From NCBI RefSeq assembly GCF_021261315.1, contig NZ_JAJSAX010000001.1, positions 682,001 to 746,000 on the forward strand: a DNA stretch of 64,000 nucleotides, written 5' to 3'. The notes under the pieces were generated by a model, which had not been told where the DNA came from, did not search any database, and saw only the letters and a program-made list of their open reading frames with translations. A program made the translations under genes and the position numbers. Origin of the DNA: Epilithonimonas sp. JDS (GTDB lineage: Bacteria; Bacteroidota; Bacteroidia; Flavobacteriales; Weeksellaceae). Within the stretch, counting starts at the first letter, position 1, and every line of letters begins with the position of its first letter. This document shows, piece by piece, positions 8,078 to 16,753 of the stretch.

Positions 8078-8829
8078 TGTTAGCAAAAAGAATCATTCCG
8101 TGTCTCGACATCAAAAACGGAGAAACGGTGAAAGGTGTCAATTTTTTGGCTTTAAGAGAAGTCGGAAATCCCGTGGAAATGGCCATCAAATATTCTGAGC
8201 AAGGCGCAGATGAATTGGTTTTTCTGGATATTTCTGCAACGGGCGAAAGAAGAAAAACTTTAATTCCATTAGTTAAAGAAATTGCGAAAAATATCAATAT
8301 TCCGTTTACTGTTGGTGGTGGAATCAATTCTTTGGAAAATGTGGAAGAACTTTTGAAAAACGGTGCGGATAAAATCACTATCAATTCTGCAGCATTATCC
8401 AATCCAAAATTGATAACCGAAGTCGCCAAACGATTTGGCTCACAATGTATGGTTGTGGCGATTGATACCAAATTCGTTGGAAATCAACACAAAATTTTCA
8501 GCAATGGCGGAAAAATTGAAACTGGAAAAGAATTGTTCACTTGGGCAAAAGAAGTTGAAAATCTGGGAGCCGGAGAAATCCTCCTAACCTCGATGAATAC
8601 TGACGGAACCAAAGCTGGATTTGCGATTGAAATTACCAAAACACTTTCGGAATTAATCAATATTCCAGTGATTGCTTCCGGAGGTGCGGGAACGATGCAA
8701 CATTTTGAAGACGTCTTCACAGAGACTAAAGCAACCGGAGCATTGGCTGCGAGTATTTTCCACTTTAATGAAATCGGAATTCCGGAACTTAAAAATTATT
8801 TAAAATCTAAAAACTTACCCATAAGATGA
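8077..8829 (+). CDS. hisF: Imidazole glycerol phosphate synthase, cyclase subunit
   Basis: Cyclase partner of HisH: uses ammonia to convert PRFAR into imidazole glycerol phosphate and AICAR. The 250-residue barrel begins [16 protein letters not shown] with catalytic Asp11, and has [16 protein letters not shown] with the second catalytic Asp near residue 130, [10 protein letters not shown] and [12 protein letters not shown]. Full length for the family. Overlaps hisA by 1 bp and hisIE by 4 bp. Confidence 0.97.
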   Translation: MLAKRIIPCLDIKNGETVKGVNFLALREVGNPVEMAIKYSEQGADELVFLDISATGERRKTLIPLVKEIAKNINIPFTVGGGINSLENVEELLKNGADKITINSAALSNPKLITEVAKRFGSQCMVVAIDTKFVGNQHKIFSNGGKIETGKELFTWAKEVENLGAGEILLTSMNTDGTKAGFAIEITKTLSELINIPVIASGGAGTMQHFEDVFTETKATGALAASIFHFNEIGIPELKNYLKSKNLPIR

Positions 8830-9413
8830 CTATTAAATTTGATAACAATACAGGCTTGGTTCCCGTCATCATTCAGGATTATCTCAATCTAAAAGTTCTG
8901 ATGCTCGGTTATATGAATCAGGAAGCCTTCGATAAAACTTTGCAGGAAAAAAAAGTCACTTTTTTCTCCCGCTCCAAAAACAGACTTTGGACAAAAGGCG
9001 AAACTTCTGGAAACTTCCTCGAATTAATTGATTGGAAAATCGATTGCGACCAAGACACGATTCTCATCAAAGCAAAACCATTTGGACCAACTTGCCACAA
9101 CGGAACAACAACTTGTTTTACAGAGGAAACCGACAAAGGATTTTTGTACGAATTGCAGCAAACGATTTCGGATAAAATTGATAGCGATGATTCGAAATCC
9201 TACACCAACGAACTTTATAAAAGAGGCATTAACAAAGTTGCTCAAAAAGTGGGCGAAGAAGCTGTCGAGCTCGTCATAGAAGCGAAAGATGACAACGATG
9301 AACTTTTCTTAAATGAAGCTGCAGATTTGATGTATCACTATCTGATTTTGCTGAAAGCTAAAGGTTTCACTTTTGAAGACGTTGAAAAAGTTTTGAAATC
9401 GAGAAGCAAATAA
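8826..9413 (+). CDS. hisIE: Bifunctional phosphoribosyl-AMP cyclohydrolase / phosphoribosyl-ATP pyrophosphatase
   Basis: Carries out steps 2 and 3 of histidine synthesis. Residues 1-105 are the HisI cyclohydrolase: [28 protein letters not shown] and the metal-binding [11 protein letters not shown] and [12 protein letters not shown]. Residues about 110-195 are the all-alpha HisE pyrophosphatase with [20 protein letters not shown] and [14 protein letters not shown]. The fusion is the usual form in Bacteroidota and enterobacteria. It is the last his gene; a strong bidirectional hairpin lies directly after its stop codon. Confidence 0.96.
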   Translation: MTIKFDNNTGLVPVIIQDYLNLKVLMLGYMNQEAFDKTLQEKKVTFFSRSKNRLWTKGETSGNFLELIDWKIDCDQDTILIKAKPFGPTCHNGTTTCFTEETDKGFLYELQQTISDKIDSDDSKSYTNELYKRGINKVAQKVGEEAVELVIEAKDDNDELFLNEAADLMYHYLILLKAKGFTFEDVEKVLKSRSK

Positions 9414-9414
9414 A

Positions 9415-9436
9415 AAAACCAGCAATTGCTGGTTTT
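9415..9436. terminator. Bidirectional terminator, hisIE / pdxH
   Basis: AAAACCAGC (9415-9423) and GCTGGTTTT (9428-9436) form a perfect 9-bp stem with an AATT loop, flanked by A and T runs on both sides. It lies between two convergent genes and can serve both. Confidence 0.85.
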
Positions 9437-9439
9437 CTA

Positions 9440-10090
9440 TTATGGAGCCAATCGTGCGATTTTCCAATCGATACTATCTTCCAAAGTGTAGATAATTCTG
9501 TCGTGAAGGCGGTTTGGACGGCCTTGCCAAAATTCAATTTCGTAGGGTTTTGCGATGTAGCCGCCCCAATTTTGTGGTCTTGGGATTTCTTTGTTTTCGA
9601 ATTCTTTTTCGAGGTCTTTTAGTTTATTTTCGAGGAAATCGCGGTTTGGAATTTCCTGACTTTGTGGAGAAACTGCGGCGCCTAATTGACTGCCTTTTGG
9701 TCTAGAATGAAAATAGCCGTCGCTGAGATTTTCTGCGATTCTCTCGACATTGGCCTTGATGATAATTTGTCTTTCCAAACTTGGCCAGAAAAAATGCAGA
9801 CAAGCTTTGTGCGTGTTCTCAATTGATTTTCCTTTTCGGCTTTCGTAGTTGGTGTAGAAGATGAAGCCTTCCCAATTGTAGGATTTCAGCAACACCATTC
9901 TTGTTCTGGGACAGCCGTCTTCTTCCACTGTTGAGATTGCCATTGCGTTGGATTCTGAGACTTCGGGATTATTCTCTGCATCCAGGAACCAGTCGCGGAA
10001 TTGCTCGATTGGATTCTCTTTTATCTCAGATTCTATGAGTTGGGACTTTTCGTAGATTCTTCGTTTATCGTGGAGGTTTTCGCTGTTCAT
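9440..10090 (-). CDS. pdxH: Pyridoxamine 5'-phosphate oxidase
   Basis: FMN enzyme that oxidises pyridoxine or pyridoxamine 5'-phosphate to PLP, the cofactor of the aminotransferases at both ends of the adjacent region. The 216 residues carry AMAISTVEEDGCPRTRMVLLK, FYTNYESRKGK, HFFWPSLERQI and the C-terminal signature EFWQGRPNRLHDRIIY, with the family's ending KIARLAP. Length is normal. Transcribed against the his operon and ends 3 bp from the shared terminator. No partner gene on its upstream side. Confidence 0.95.
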   Translation of the reverse strand: MNSENLHDKRRIYEKSQLIESEIKENPIEQFRDWFLDAENNPEVSESNAMAISTVEEDGCPRTRMVLLKSYNWEGFIFYTNYESRKGKSIENTHKACLHFFWPSLERQIIIKANVERIAENLSDGYFHSRPKGSQLGAAVSPQSQEIPNRDFLENKLKDLEKEFENKEIPRPQNWGGYIAKPYEIEFWQGRPNRLHDRIIYTLEDSIDWKIARLAP

Positions 10091-10212
10091 TTTCTTTCGA
10101 ATTCTAAATTTCTAAATGCAAAGTTCGTTAAGATTTTTTATATAATTTGAATTAATTTCGGAGGATGCCGTTTTGGATATCGATTTAAGAATTGGTTGTC
10201 GCATTTTTACAG

Positions 10213-10278
10213 GTCGCTCCTCTGGAGCTTTTTTTGTGGTGTTTATATTGTTCTACCAATAGTTTGCCGCTCTGCGGC
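10213..10278 (+). repeat. Remote REP-like palindromes of the RAYT family
   Basis: CTACCAATAG at 10253-10262 followed by GCCGCTCTGCGGC at 10266-10278 is the same unit as in the arrays around the transposase at 20097, but with GTCGC/GCGAC changed to GCCGC/GCGGC, a compensated pair change. About 50 bp upstream GCTCC-TCT-GGAGC (10216-10228) with a T run is a shorter relative. It lies 10 kb from the transposase gene, between pdxH and yqgE. Confidence 0.55.
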
Positions 10279-10383
10279 TTTGCATTTCTTGTATAGTTTT
10301 TGAGAAAAGTAAGAAAGCAATGTTTCAAAACTTGAAAATAGGTACAGATGTTGGTTTGACAGACAAAGCCTCAATCTGGCGAA

Positions 10384-10527
10384 GCTGCAGCCCGGCTTAT
10401 CTCTTATTTTTTATTTTATTTGAATCGATGAACCACTTCGTTAGGTTTGAACGGAAATCCTTTTTTGTGGCTGGAAAAGCTATGGCAAAAAGATTGGGAG
10501 TGGAAGACGGATCAAGCTGCCCAAATT
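10384..10527 (+). ncRNA. Flavo-1-like structured RNA repeat, copy 2
   Basis: GCTGCAGCCCGGCTT is followed, after an extra AT-rich insert of about 50 bp, by GAACGGAAATCCTTTTTTG, GCAAAAAGATTGGGAGTGG and AAGCTGCCCAAAT. The core is the same as copies at 370 and 31818; the insert is unique to this copy. It occupies most of the 515-bp pdxH-yqgE gap together with the REP-like palindromes. Confidence 0.45.
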
Positions 10528-10593
10528 ATTTGAATCGAGACAATTTTAACTTAAATTTTCGTCGAATTCTTTTTTCAAAAAAATATTTTTTTA

Positions 10594-10601
10594 TAGATTT
10601 G
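10594..10601 (+). promoter_or_regulatory. -7 element of yqgE, possibly leaderless
   Basis: TAGATTTG fits TAnnTTTG exactly. Its end is only 4 bp from the ATG at 10606, so transcription would begin at or very near the start codon. Confidence 0.45.
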
Positions 10602-10605
10602 ATAG

Positions 10606-11154
10606 ATGAATTACTCTTACAAAGGTAAAATCTTAATATCGACGCCGGATATCTCGGGTGATATTTTTTCCCGTTCGGTCGTTCTGATTGTGGATCACAA
10701 CGAGAATGGCGCGTTTGGCTTGATACTGAATAAAAAGAACCAAAATATGAGCTCCAAACTGCTTAATATCCTGGGTTTCCCTGTGGAACTGTACGAAGGT
10801 GGACCTGTGGAAAACGAAAGGATCTACTTTATCCTGAAAGGTGAAAAGGTAACCTCGGAGTTTGTGGAGATCAATAAAGAATTCTATTTGACTGAAGATA
10901 TTGACTCTGTGGTTTCTGCGATGATCAATGGCGAGATCAGCACGTTTGACATCAAGGTTTTTTCTGGATATTCCGGTTGGTCTGCGATGCAGCTGGAAGG
11001 CGAATTGCAAAGGAAAATGTGGACGATCGTGGATGTTTACAATCTGGATTACACGCTGCCAAACGACCAAGGTCTCTGGAAAAATATTATGCAAAATCTG
11101 GGCGGCGAGTTTCTGCTTTGGGCGAATGCGCCAGAGGATGTTTCGATGAACTAA
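10606..11154 (+). CDS. YqgE/AlgH family (UPF0301) protein
   Basis: A 182-residue protein of the YqgE/AlgH family, whose biochemical role is not established. Family segments are LISTPDISGDIFSRSVVLIVDHNENGAFG at the N-terminus (shortened: DHNENGAFGLILN), YEGGPVE with the conserved GGPV, VFSGYSGWSAMQLEGE and NLGGEFLLWANAPED at the end. No signal peptide. Single-gene unit with its own promoter upstream and a strong terminator 1 bp after the stop. Confidence 0.9.
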   Translation: MNYSYKGKILISTPDISGDIFSRSVVLIVDHNENGAFGLILNKKNQNMSSKLLNILGFPVELYEGGPVENERIYFILKGEKVTSEFVEINKEFYLTEDIDSVVSAMINGEISTFDIKVFSGYSGWSAMQLEGELQRKMWTIVDVYNLDYTLPNDQGLWKNIMQNLGGEFLLWANAPEDVSMN

Positions 11155-11155
11155 A

Positions 11156-11180
11156 AAAACAGGCTTTTACAGCCTGTTTT
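11156..11180. terminator. Bidirectional terminator after yqgE
   Basis: AAAACAGGCT (11156-11165) and AGCCTGTTTT (11171-11180) make a perfect 10-bp stem with loop TTTAC, with T runs on both strands. It sits between convergent genes. Confidence 0.85.
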
Positions 11181-11183
11181 CTT

Positions 11184-11861
11184 TTAGATATTATTTAGGT
11201 AATCAATTATTTTTTTGAGGTCTTCTTCTTTAGAAAAATTAAGCTTATTGTCTTTTATGAACTTTTCAGCTTCATTTTTATTGAGGGAGAAATCGTTTAT
11301 GAATTCCTTCTGATTTTTGGGAAATTTGTGGAATGTATTATCCTTTCTCACTAAGTATAAATCTTTTTGCTTTGCATAATAGTCATTTGCATCTTTGCTG
11401 TAAGCACTGGGACTTTTTTCTCCTTTCAGAAGCTCGATTTTTTCTTTTTTGAACAAGGAATATTTTTGATGATCGACGAGTAAAACCAAATATCCGAACC
11501 TATTCTTATTATCAAATGTATAATTCATGCATTGGTAAGTTTTTTTGAGTGTGGGAAAATTAACCGTTAATCCTTCTTCTTTATTGGTAAAATAAATGTC
11601 TTCGCCTTCTTTGAATTCCATTTCGTCGTCGTAGGCATTGTATCTGAGATTTTGAACATTTTTACTATACCCTTCTATTACTACCTTACTAAACTCACTG
11701 CCATTGATATATGGTGTCCCATCTATAGTTTTTTCTTTTGTAGAAGGTCTATTGGCTCTCATAAAAAAATTCCCAGTTGAAAAAGATATATTTTCATTTC
11801 CGACTTGGGCACACATTACGTTTGTTATGAATACAAAAGCTATCAATACTATTCTATTCAT
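11184..11861 (-). CDS. Secreted hypothetical protein
   Basis: Not recognised. With ATG at 11861 the protein has 225 residues and a signal peptide MNRIVLIAFVFITNVMCAQ, cleaved probably before the Gln; an upstream ATG at 11882 would add a charged MKEKLKI. The mature part is rich in Lys, Asn and Tyr (for example YLVLLVDHQKYSLFKKEKIELL) and ends in repeated ED/KK helices (FSKEEDLKKIIDYLNNI). This composition is common for periplasmic or outer-membrane-associated flavobacterial proteins. It lies alone between a terminator and the SusD gene, on the same strand as SusCD but separated by a hairpin at 11908. Confidence 0.65.
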   Translation of the reverse strand: MNRIVLIAFVFITNVMCAQVGNENISFSTGNFFMRANRPSTKEKTIDGTPYINGSEFSKVVIEGYSKNVQNLRYNAYDDEMEFKEGEDIYFTNKEEGLTVNFPTLKKTYQCMNYTFDNKNRFGYLVLLVDHQKYSLFKKEKIELLKGEKSPSAYSKDANDYYAKQKDLYLVRKDNTFHKFPKNQKEFINDFSLNKNEAEKFIKDNKLNFSKEEDLKKIIDYLNNI

Positions 11862-11907
11862 TATTTTAAGTTTTTCTTTCATAATTAAATAACTAAATTT
11901 TAAAAGT

Positions 11908-11932
11908 GGAAAGCCACTGATAGTGGCTTTCC
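11908..11932 (-). terminator. Terminator of the SusCD unit
   Basis: GGAAAGCCACT (11908-11918) and AGTGGCTTTCC (11922-11932) form a perfect 11-bp stem with a 3-base loop. Read on the minus strand it follows the SusD stop codon at 11955 and is trailed by CACTTTTAAAATTT. Confidence 0.75.
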
Positions 11933-11954
11933 TTGAAAAATTTGATTTGATATA

Positions 11955-13358
11955 TTAATTACTATTATCATATCCCGGGTTTGGTAAAACTGGAGTTCCA
12001 GCAATATCTGTTTCTGATCTAGGTATTGGGAAAGCGTTCAGGTTTTGATCTGCAGGTGCTACAGATGGTCTTGGAACTGCATCTCCCCATCTTCTTAGAT
12101 CCCACTGACGAAGACCTTCACCAAGAAGTTCTTTCATCCTTTCTGCTTTAAGCAAAGTCATATCTACTGTAGTAGCGGCTGCTAAACCTCTATTGGTAAG
12201 AATTTGGTTGTAATAGTTCAAAGCTTTTGTAGCATCTCCACCATTTAACTCAGCTTCAATACCATTTAACAAAATTTCTTCATAACGTAACATTTTGATA
12301 TTATCTGCTCCAACGGTATTAGTATATTTACCTGTACCATTATTGTTAGACAAGTATCTAACTGCACTTGCACCTGTCCCAGCAACAGTGATCAAACTTC
12401 TTCTGATATCATTTGTGGCATAAGCGTTATAAGCTGAAGCAGACACTACGATATTACCGTATCCTAATGAGTTTAATCTTTGTCTGTAAGATCCTGTGGA
12501 AAGAGAAGAGTTGACGCCGACAGCTAATTCAAAAATAGAATTGGGAGCAGCTCCATTCATTAGGAACTGGAAAGAAGTCTGATGCAATCCTGCAGGAATA
12601 ACACTGTACTTTCCTATTAAATCATTTGTTAAAGATCTTACTTTAGCATAATCACCTTTGTAGAGGTAGAATCTTGACATCAACCCTTTAAGAGCATTTA
12701 CTGTAAGGTCAGATTTAGTATTGGAATACGAAGTACCAGTGGTCATCAATTGAAGCGCTTTGGTAAAATCCGCATCAATCTGGGCTTCTGTTTCAGCAAT
12801 GGTTGCTCTTGGCATCAAAGCTGTTGGTTCAAATTTCAGTGGTAAGACAATTCCCAACGTCCCATTGGGAATATATTTTTGACCATAAGTCCTGAAAGCA
12901 TCAAAGAAGGCTATAGCTCTCAAACCATAAGCTTGACCTTGAGCGAATGTAGCTGTGGCTTTATCAACATTAGTCCCGCCAATTCCATTAAGATCAGAAT
13001 TAATAACGATATTGGCTTTCCCTACTACTTCGTAGATTCTGTTATATGTATCTCTTGCATACGGATCATTCGATACCTGTGTATAATTATAAACATTTGT
13101 GTAATATCCTCCTTGTAGAGTACTGTACATTTCATCTGACCTGACCTCAGCGTAGGCCATAAAATCAGCACCATAGTATTGCGTATTTCTCATAGAGACA
13201 TATGCACCTCGTACAAACGACTGCATTTCTTGTGTTGTTTTCAAAGGAGATTGTCCAACTTCCTGAAAAAACTCTCTCTCTACAAAATCATCAGAACAAG
13301 ATACTGCCACGGATCCAATAAGTACCGCAAAAATTCCTGTTTTTATTATTTTATTCAT
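11955..13358 (-). CDS. SusD/RagB family nutrient-binding lipoprotein
   Basis: Surface lipoprotein that captures oligomeric nutrient for the TonB channel encoded just upstream. The 467 residues start with a lipoprotein signal ending SVAVSCSDDF (lipobox Cys about residue 21, followed by Ser-Asp-Asp). The SusD N-terminal TPR region includes ARDTYNRIYEVVGKANIVI and GQAYGLRAIAFFDAFRTYGQ; the C-terminal domain ends with ERMKELLGEGLRQWDLRRWGDAVPR (shown by LLGEGLRQWDLRRWG) and FPIPRSETD, typical of the family. Ligand unknown; no glycan enzyme or regulator is adjacent. Follows susC on the same strand by 20 bp. Confidence 0.9.
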   Translation of the reverse strand: MNKIIKTGIFAVLIGSVAVSCSDDFVEREFFQEVGQSPLKTTQEMQSFVRGAYVSMRNTQYYGADFMAYAEVRSDEMYSTLQGGYYTNVYNYTQVSNDPYARDTYNRIYEVVGKANIVINSDLNGIGGTNVDKATATFAQGQAYGLRAIAFFDAFRTYGQKYIPNGTLGIVLPLKFEPTALMPRATIAETEAQIDADFTKALQLMTTGTSYSNTKSDLTVNALKGLMSRFYLYKGDYAKVRSLTNDLIGKYSVIPAGLHQTSFQFLMNGAAPNSIFELAVGVNSSLSTGSYRQRLNSLGYGNIVVSASAYNAYATNDIRRSLITVAGTGASAVRYLSNNNGTGKYTNTVGADNIKMLRYEEILLNGIEAELNGGDATKALNYYNQILTNRGLAAATTVDMTLLKAERMKELLGEGLRQWDLRRWGDAVPRPSVAPADQNLNAFPIPRSETDIAGTPVLPNPGYDNSN

Positions 13359-13378
13359 CTTATTTAATTTTAATTCAT

Positions 13379-16219
13379 TTAAAAACTAAGGTTAACACCG
13401 AATAGGTATGACTTCAGGATTGGTAATGCAAGATTTGTGTATCCTGAAACATTTACTTCCGGGTCAAATTTAAGTCTGTCATCAAATCTATGAGTCCAGG
13501 CATTATTTGCCATTACGTACACTTGTACAGAATTCAATCCGCTTCCATTCAAAATATTACCTGTAAAAGTATAGCCAAGCCTAGCATTGCTTAATCTTAT
13601 GTAATCAGAATCATATAAAAATCTGGTTGAGGCAGCATTTGATCTCTTATTACCTCCTGCCAGCGGTTTAGGATTGCTTGCTGTTGTATTTGTTGTAGTC
13701 CAGTAATCGCCCATTACATCACCATATCCCGGATATGTAGCTGAGTACTGACCATCACTCCAAGTGTAAGAAGCCCAATCGTCATAGATTTTTCCACCAA
13801 AACCATAAGTGAATTGAAGATCTAATGCAAAACCTTTATAAGATAAACTTGTATTGGCGCCACCAAAGAGTGTACTTAGGAAAGATCCTTGAGTCGCTTG
13901 CTGAGCATTGTTATAATTGTTAGTTGTTTCACCATCTACCCCATTGACGTACCATAGCGGATCTCCATTTGCAGCATCTACTCCAGCCCATTTTCTAAGA
14001 TAGAATGTACGCACACCTTCACCGACTCTCAATGTAGTTGTACCTGTGTTTACGGTTCCTCCATACAACTCAGTAATTTCATTATCCAATGTGGACAAGT
14101 TACCTCCGATACTCCAGTTGAAGTCTCCTCTGAAAATATCTGCGTTGATAGAAAATTCAAATCCTCTATTTACTAATGTTCCAATGTTATCCACCATTAC
14201 TCCATAAGTATAAACTCCTGTATTCTCATTGAAGATCACACCTCCCTGGGACGGTGATAAGGGAACATTGTAGATTAGATCATTTGTTTTCTTGCTATAA
14301 TATTCTGCACTCAGCTTAATTCTGTCATTGAATAATCCGACATCTAAACCGACATTCAGCGGATTAACTGTTTCCCACGATAGATTAGGATTATTGATGT
14401 TATAGTATTGTGCACCGGAAAAATCGTTGTAGTTCTGATTGTATGCAAATAAAGCATAAGGGTTAGCAGTTATCTGATTCCCAAGCTTTCCATAAGATCC
14501 TCTAAATTTTAACATGGAGATTGCGTTGACTTCTTTTAAGAAATTAATTCTCGCTAAGTCCACACCAACTCCGACAGACCAAAAATTACCAGCCTTTTGA
14601 CCTGGCATAAACTGAGATAATACATCTCTTCTGTAAGACCCGTCTACCAACACAAGCTTATCATAGTCGTAATGAGCTGTTACTGCATAACCATATCTGG
14701 AATTCAAAAATTCCCGGCCAGAGTAACCGTAAGGCACTACAAAATTAGAAAGCGTTTCTAAAGCTGGATTACCAACTGTAATTCCTGTTGCGGATAATAG
14801 TTTTCTGTCAGATTTATATGCTTCTTGAATCAAAGATGCTCCGATATTGTGACGGTCAATTTTTTTGGAATAATCTAAAATATTCTGAACATTAAAGTTA
14901 AAGAATCGATTAACAGAAGTTCTTTGGTATCCACCATATCCCCAACCATCCCCGTGGATCGGATTCCAGTATCTGTCCTCTTCCACACTGATATATTCAG
15001 GAGAAAATACAAATCTGTAAGTTAAATTATCCAGAATTTTGTATTCTGCATTCAAATTTGCATAAGCTCTTAGAGTACCGGCCTGATCATAATTATTTTC
15101 TAATAAATATCCAGGGTTGAATTGATTGTTACTCAATCTCATTGTAGCGGGGTTCCAGTACCAGGAACCATCAGGGTTTCTTGCCGGGTCAGTAGGTCTG
15201 TTAAAGTACTGAGCTAAAATGGGGTTAGAAAAAGCACCTCCCTCTGAAAGTGTTCGGGTCTTACCGTGAGAAATCTGGAAATCCGAACTGATCTTAAGTT
15301 TGTCGGTTGCCTGATATGTTAATTTGGTAGTATATGATAATCTTTTGAAGAAAGAATTTCTAATGATACTATTCTGATCAAAAATGTTTGCAGAAGCATA
15401 ATATGTAAATTTTTCATCTCCTCCAGATATACTACTGTCTGCATTTTGCTGATATCCATCTTTTCGTACAATATCTTGCCAGTCTGTACTGTATGGCGAG
15501 CTGAATATACTTGCATAAGTTGCTCCTGCAGCACCATTAGCAATTTGCTCTAAAGTATAATTTGGATTTGTAGAGCCATTATTTAGCATATCGCGCAAAT
15601 ACTCCTTATATTCCTGGCCAGAGAAAGCCCTGTTTGCACTCACGGCCTGCTGGTTGAATCCGGAATTAAAAGATAAATTAAACTTCGCTTTTCCTTTTCT
15701 ACCAGATTTTGTAGTAATAACAATAACTCCGGCTCCCGCATCAGCACCATACACAGCAGTAGAAACTGCATCTTTCAGAACTGTAATACTTTCTACATCG
15801 TCTGGATTAAGATTTGCTAAAATATTGGCTGTTGTATTGGCTGTTGTCAAATCTCCACTTGCAACCCTTACCCCATCAACAATGTAAATAGGTGAAGTAA
15901 CACCATTAATAGAAGATACACCACGCACTCTTACATTAGCAAAACCGCCTGGCTGGCCGGAGGCTGCACCTGTCTGAACGCCCGTTACTCTTCCCTGCAA
16001 CATCTTATCTACAGAAGCAACAGGGACATCTTTTATAGATTTTGATGTCATTGTGCTCGTAGATCCTGTTAGCTCTTGTACTGTTTTCTTTTGACCAAAA
16101 CCAACAATTACAACCTCTTCTATATTAGCTGCATCAGCGGTGTCAGTTTTCTGAGCCATCAAGGCCTGTCCTGTAAAAAACAAAACTCCTGCACTCAGAA
16201 TCTTAAGTTTAACATTCAT
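13379..16219 (-). CDS. SusC/RagA family TonB-linked outer-membrane transporter
   Basis: A 946-residue outer-membrane beta-barrel that imports ligand captured by the SusD partner, powered by TonB-ExbBD. Signal peptide MNVKLKILSAGVLFFTGQALMAQ. The plug begins IEEVVIVGFGQKK, the usual SusC TonB-box region, then SKSIKDVPVASVDKMLQGRVTGV, PIYIVDGVR and AVYGADAGAGVIVITTKSG. The N-terminal carboxypeptidase-like domain (about 80 residues) normally found before the plug in SusC proteins is absent: only about 10 residues separate the signal peptide from IEEVV. The barrel ends with a terminal Phe (SYLFGVNLSF). No anti-sigma regulator lies nearby. Confidence 0.93.
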   Translation of the reverse strand: MNVKLKILSAGVLFFTGQALMAQKTDTADAANIEEVVIVGFGQKKTVQELTGSTSTMTSKSIKDVPVASVDKMLQGRVTGVQTGAASGQPGGFANVRVRGVSSINGVTSPIYIVDGVRVASGDLTTANTTANILANLNPDDVESITVLKDAVSTAVYGADAGAGVIVITTKSGRKGKAKFNLSFNSGFNQQAVSANRAFSGQEYKEYLRDMLNNGSTNPNYTLEQIANGAAGATYASIFSSPYSTDWQDIVRKDGYQQNADSSISGGDEKFTYYASANIFDQNSIIRNSFFKRLSYTTKLTYQATDKLKISSDFQISHGKTRTLSEGGAFSNPILAQYFNRPTDPARNPDGSWYWNPATMRLSNNQFNPGYLLENNYDQAGTLRAYANLNAEYKILDNLTYRFVFSPEYISVEEDRYWNPIHGDGWGYGGYQRTSVNRFFNFNVQNILDYSKKIDRHNIGASLIQEAYKSDRKLLSATGITVGNPALETLSNFVVPYGYSGREFLNSRYGYAVTAHYDYDKLVLVDGSYRRDVLSQFMPGQKAGNFWSVGVGVDLARINFLKEVNAISMLKFRGSYGKLGNQITANPYALFAYNQNYNDFSGAQYYNINNPNLSWETVNPLNVGLDVGLFNDRIKLSAEYYSKKTNDLIYNVPLSPSQGGVIFNENTGVYTYGVMVDNIGTLVNRGFEFSINADIFRGDFNWSIGGNLSTLDNEITELYGGTVNTGTTTLRVGEGVRTFYLRKWAGVDAANGDPLWYVNGVDGETTNNYNNAQQATQGSFLSTLFGGANTSLSYKGFALDLQFTYGFGGKIYDDWASYTWSDGQYSATYPGYGDVMGDYWTTTNTTASNPKPLAGGNKRSNAASTRFLYDSDYIRLSNARLGYTFTGNILNGSGLNSVQVYVMANNAWTHRFDDRLKFDPEVNVSGYTNLALPILKSYLFGVNLSF

Positions 16220-16363
16220 AAAATTTCTTATTTAAAATTAACAACTAGTGGCAAAAATGTTAATTTTATTTAAGAAAAAACGATGTTTAATCACATTCTA
16301 ATGATATTTTAATCTTATTTTAATGTAATTAATATTTATTAGCTTTAACAAAATTTTTAGTAT

Positions 16364-16753
16364 TCAGGCAGGAATTTGTTCCTTAAAAACCGTTGTTCCT
16401 TCGCAGTCATAATAAGTGCAGGTTTTTGCCTCCAAATCTACAATCCATTTGAAAACACCACTGTCTGCACAATCTTTGCAGAATTGGAAAAAGTCGGTAT
16501 TTCCTTGTTGGTGATTTCGGAGGTCTGCTAAAAATTTTTCAGGATTCACGATTCCATAAATCAGCAATGGTGCGTATTGTTGGGCTGAAGTCACTTGGGT
16601 TTCGTCATTGCCATTATAAGTTGTAGAGCCATCCTCCACGTAGGTTTCGAAGGTCTGAACGCCTAATTCTTTGATGGTCTTTGCAAATGCTGGGAAATTT
16701 TTTCCGCTTTCCACATCGGAATGTGCAGCTTCGATCTGTGCTAGTGTAAACAT
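16364..16753 (-). CDS. DUF1398 family protein
   Basis: A 129-residue cytosolic protein matching the DUF1398 (YbcV-like) family: it opens MFTLAQIEAAHSDVESGKNFPAF, contains LGVQTFETYVEDGSTTYNG and ends with a CxxC-like segment FFQFCKDCADSGVFKWIVD and TCTYYDCEG. Function is unknown. The start codon overlaps the stop of the esterase gene by one base, so both are probably translated from one mRNA. Confidence 0.8.
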   Translation of the reverse strand: MFTLAQIEAAHSDVESGKNFPAFAKTIKELGVQTFETYVEDGSTTYNGNDETQVTSAQQYAPLLIYGIVNPEKFLADLRNHQQGNTDFFQFCKDCADSGVFKWIVDLEAKTCTYYDCEGTTVFKEQIPA

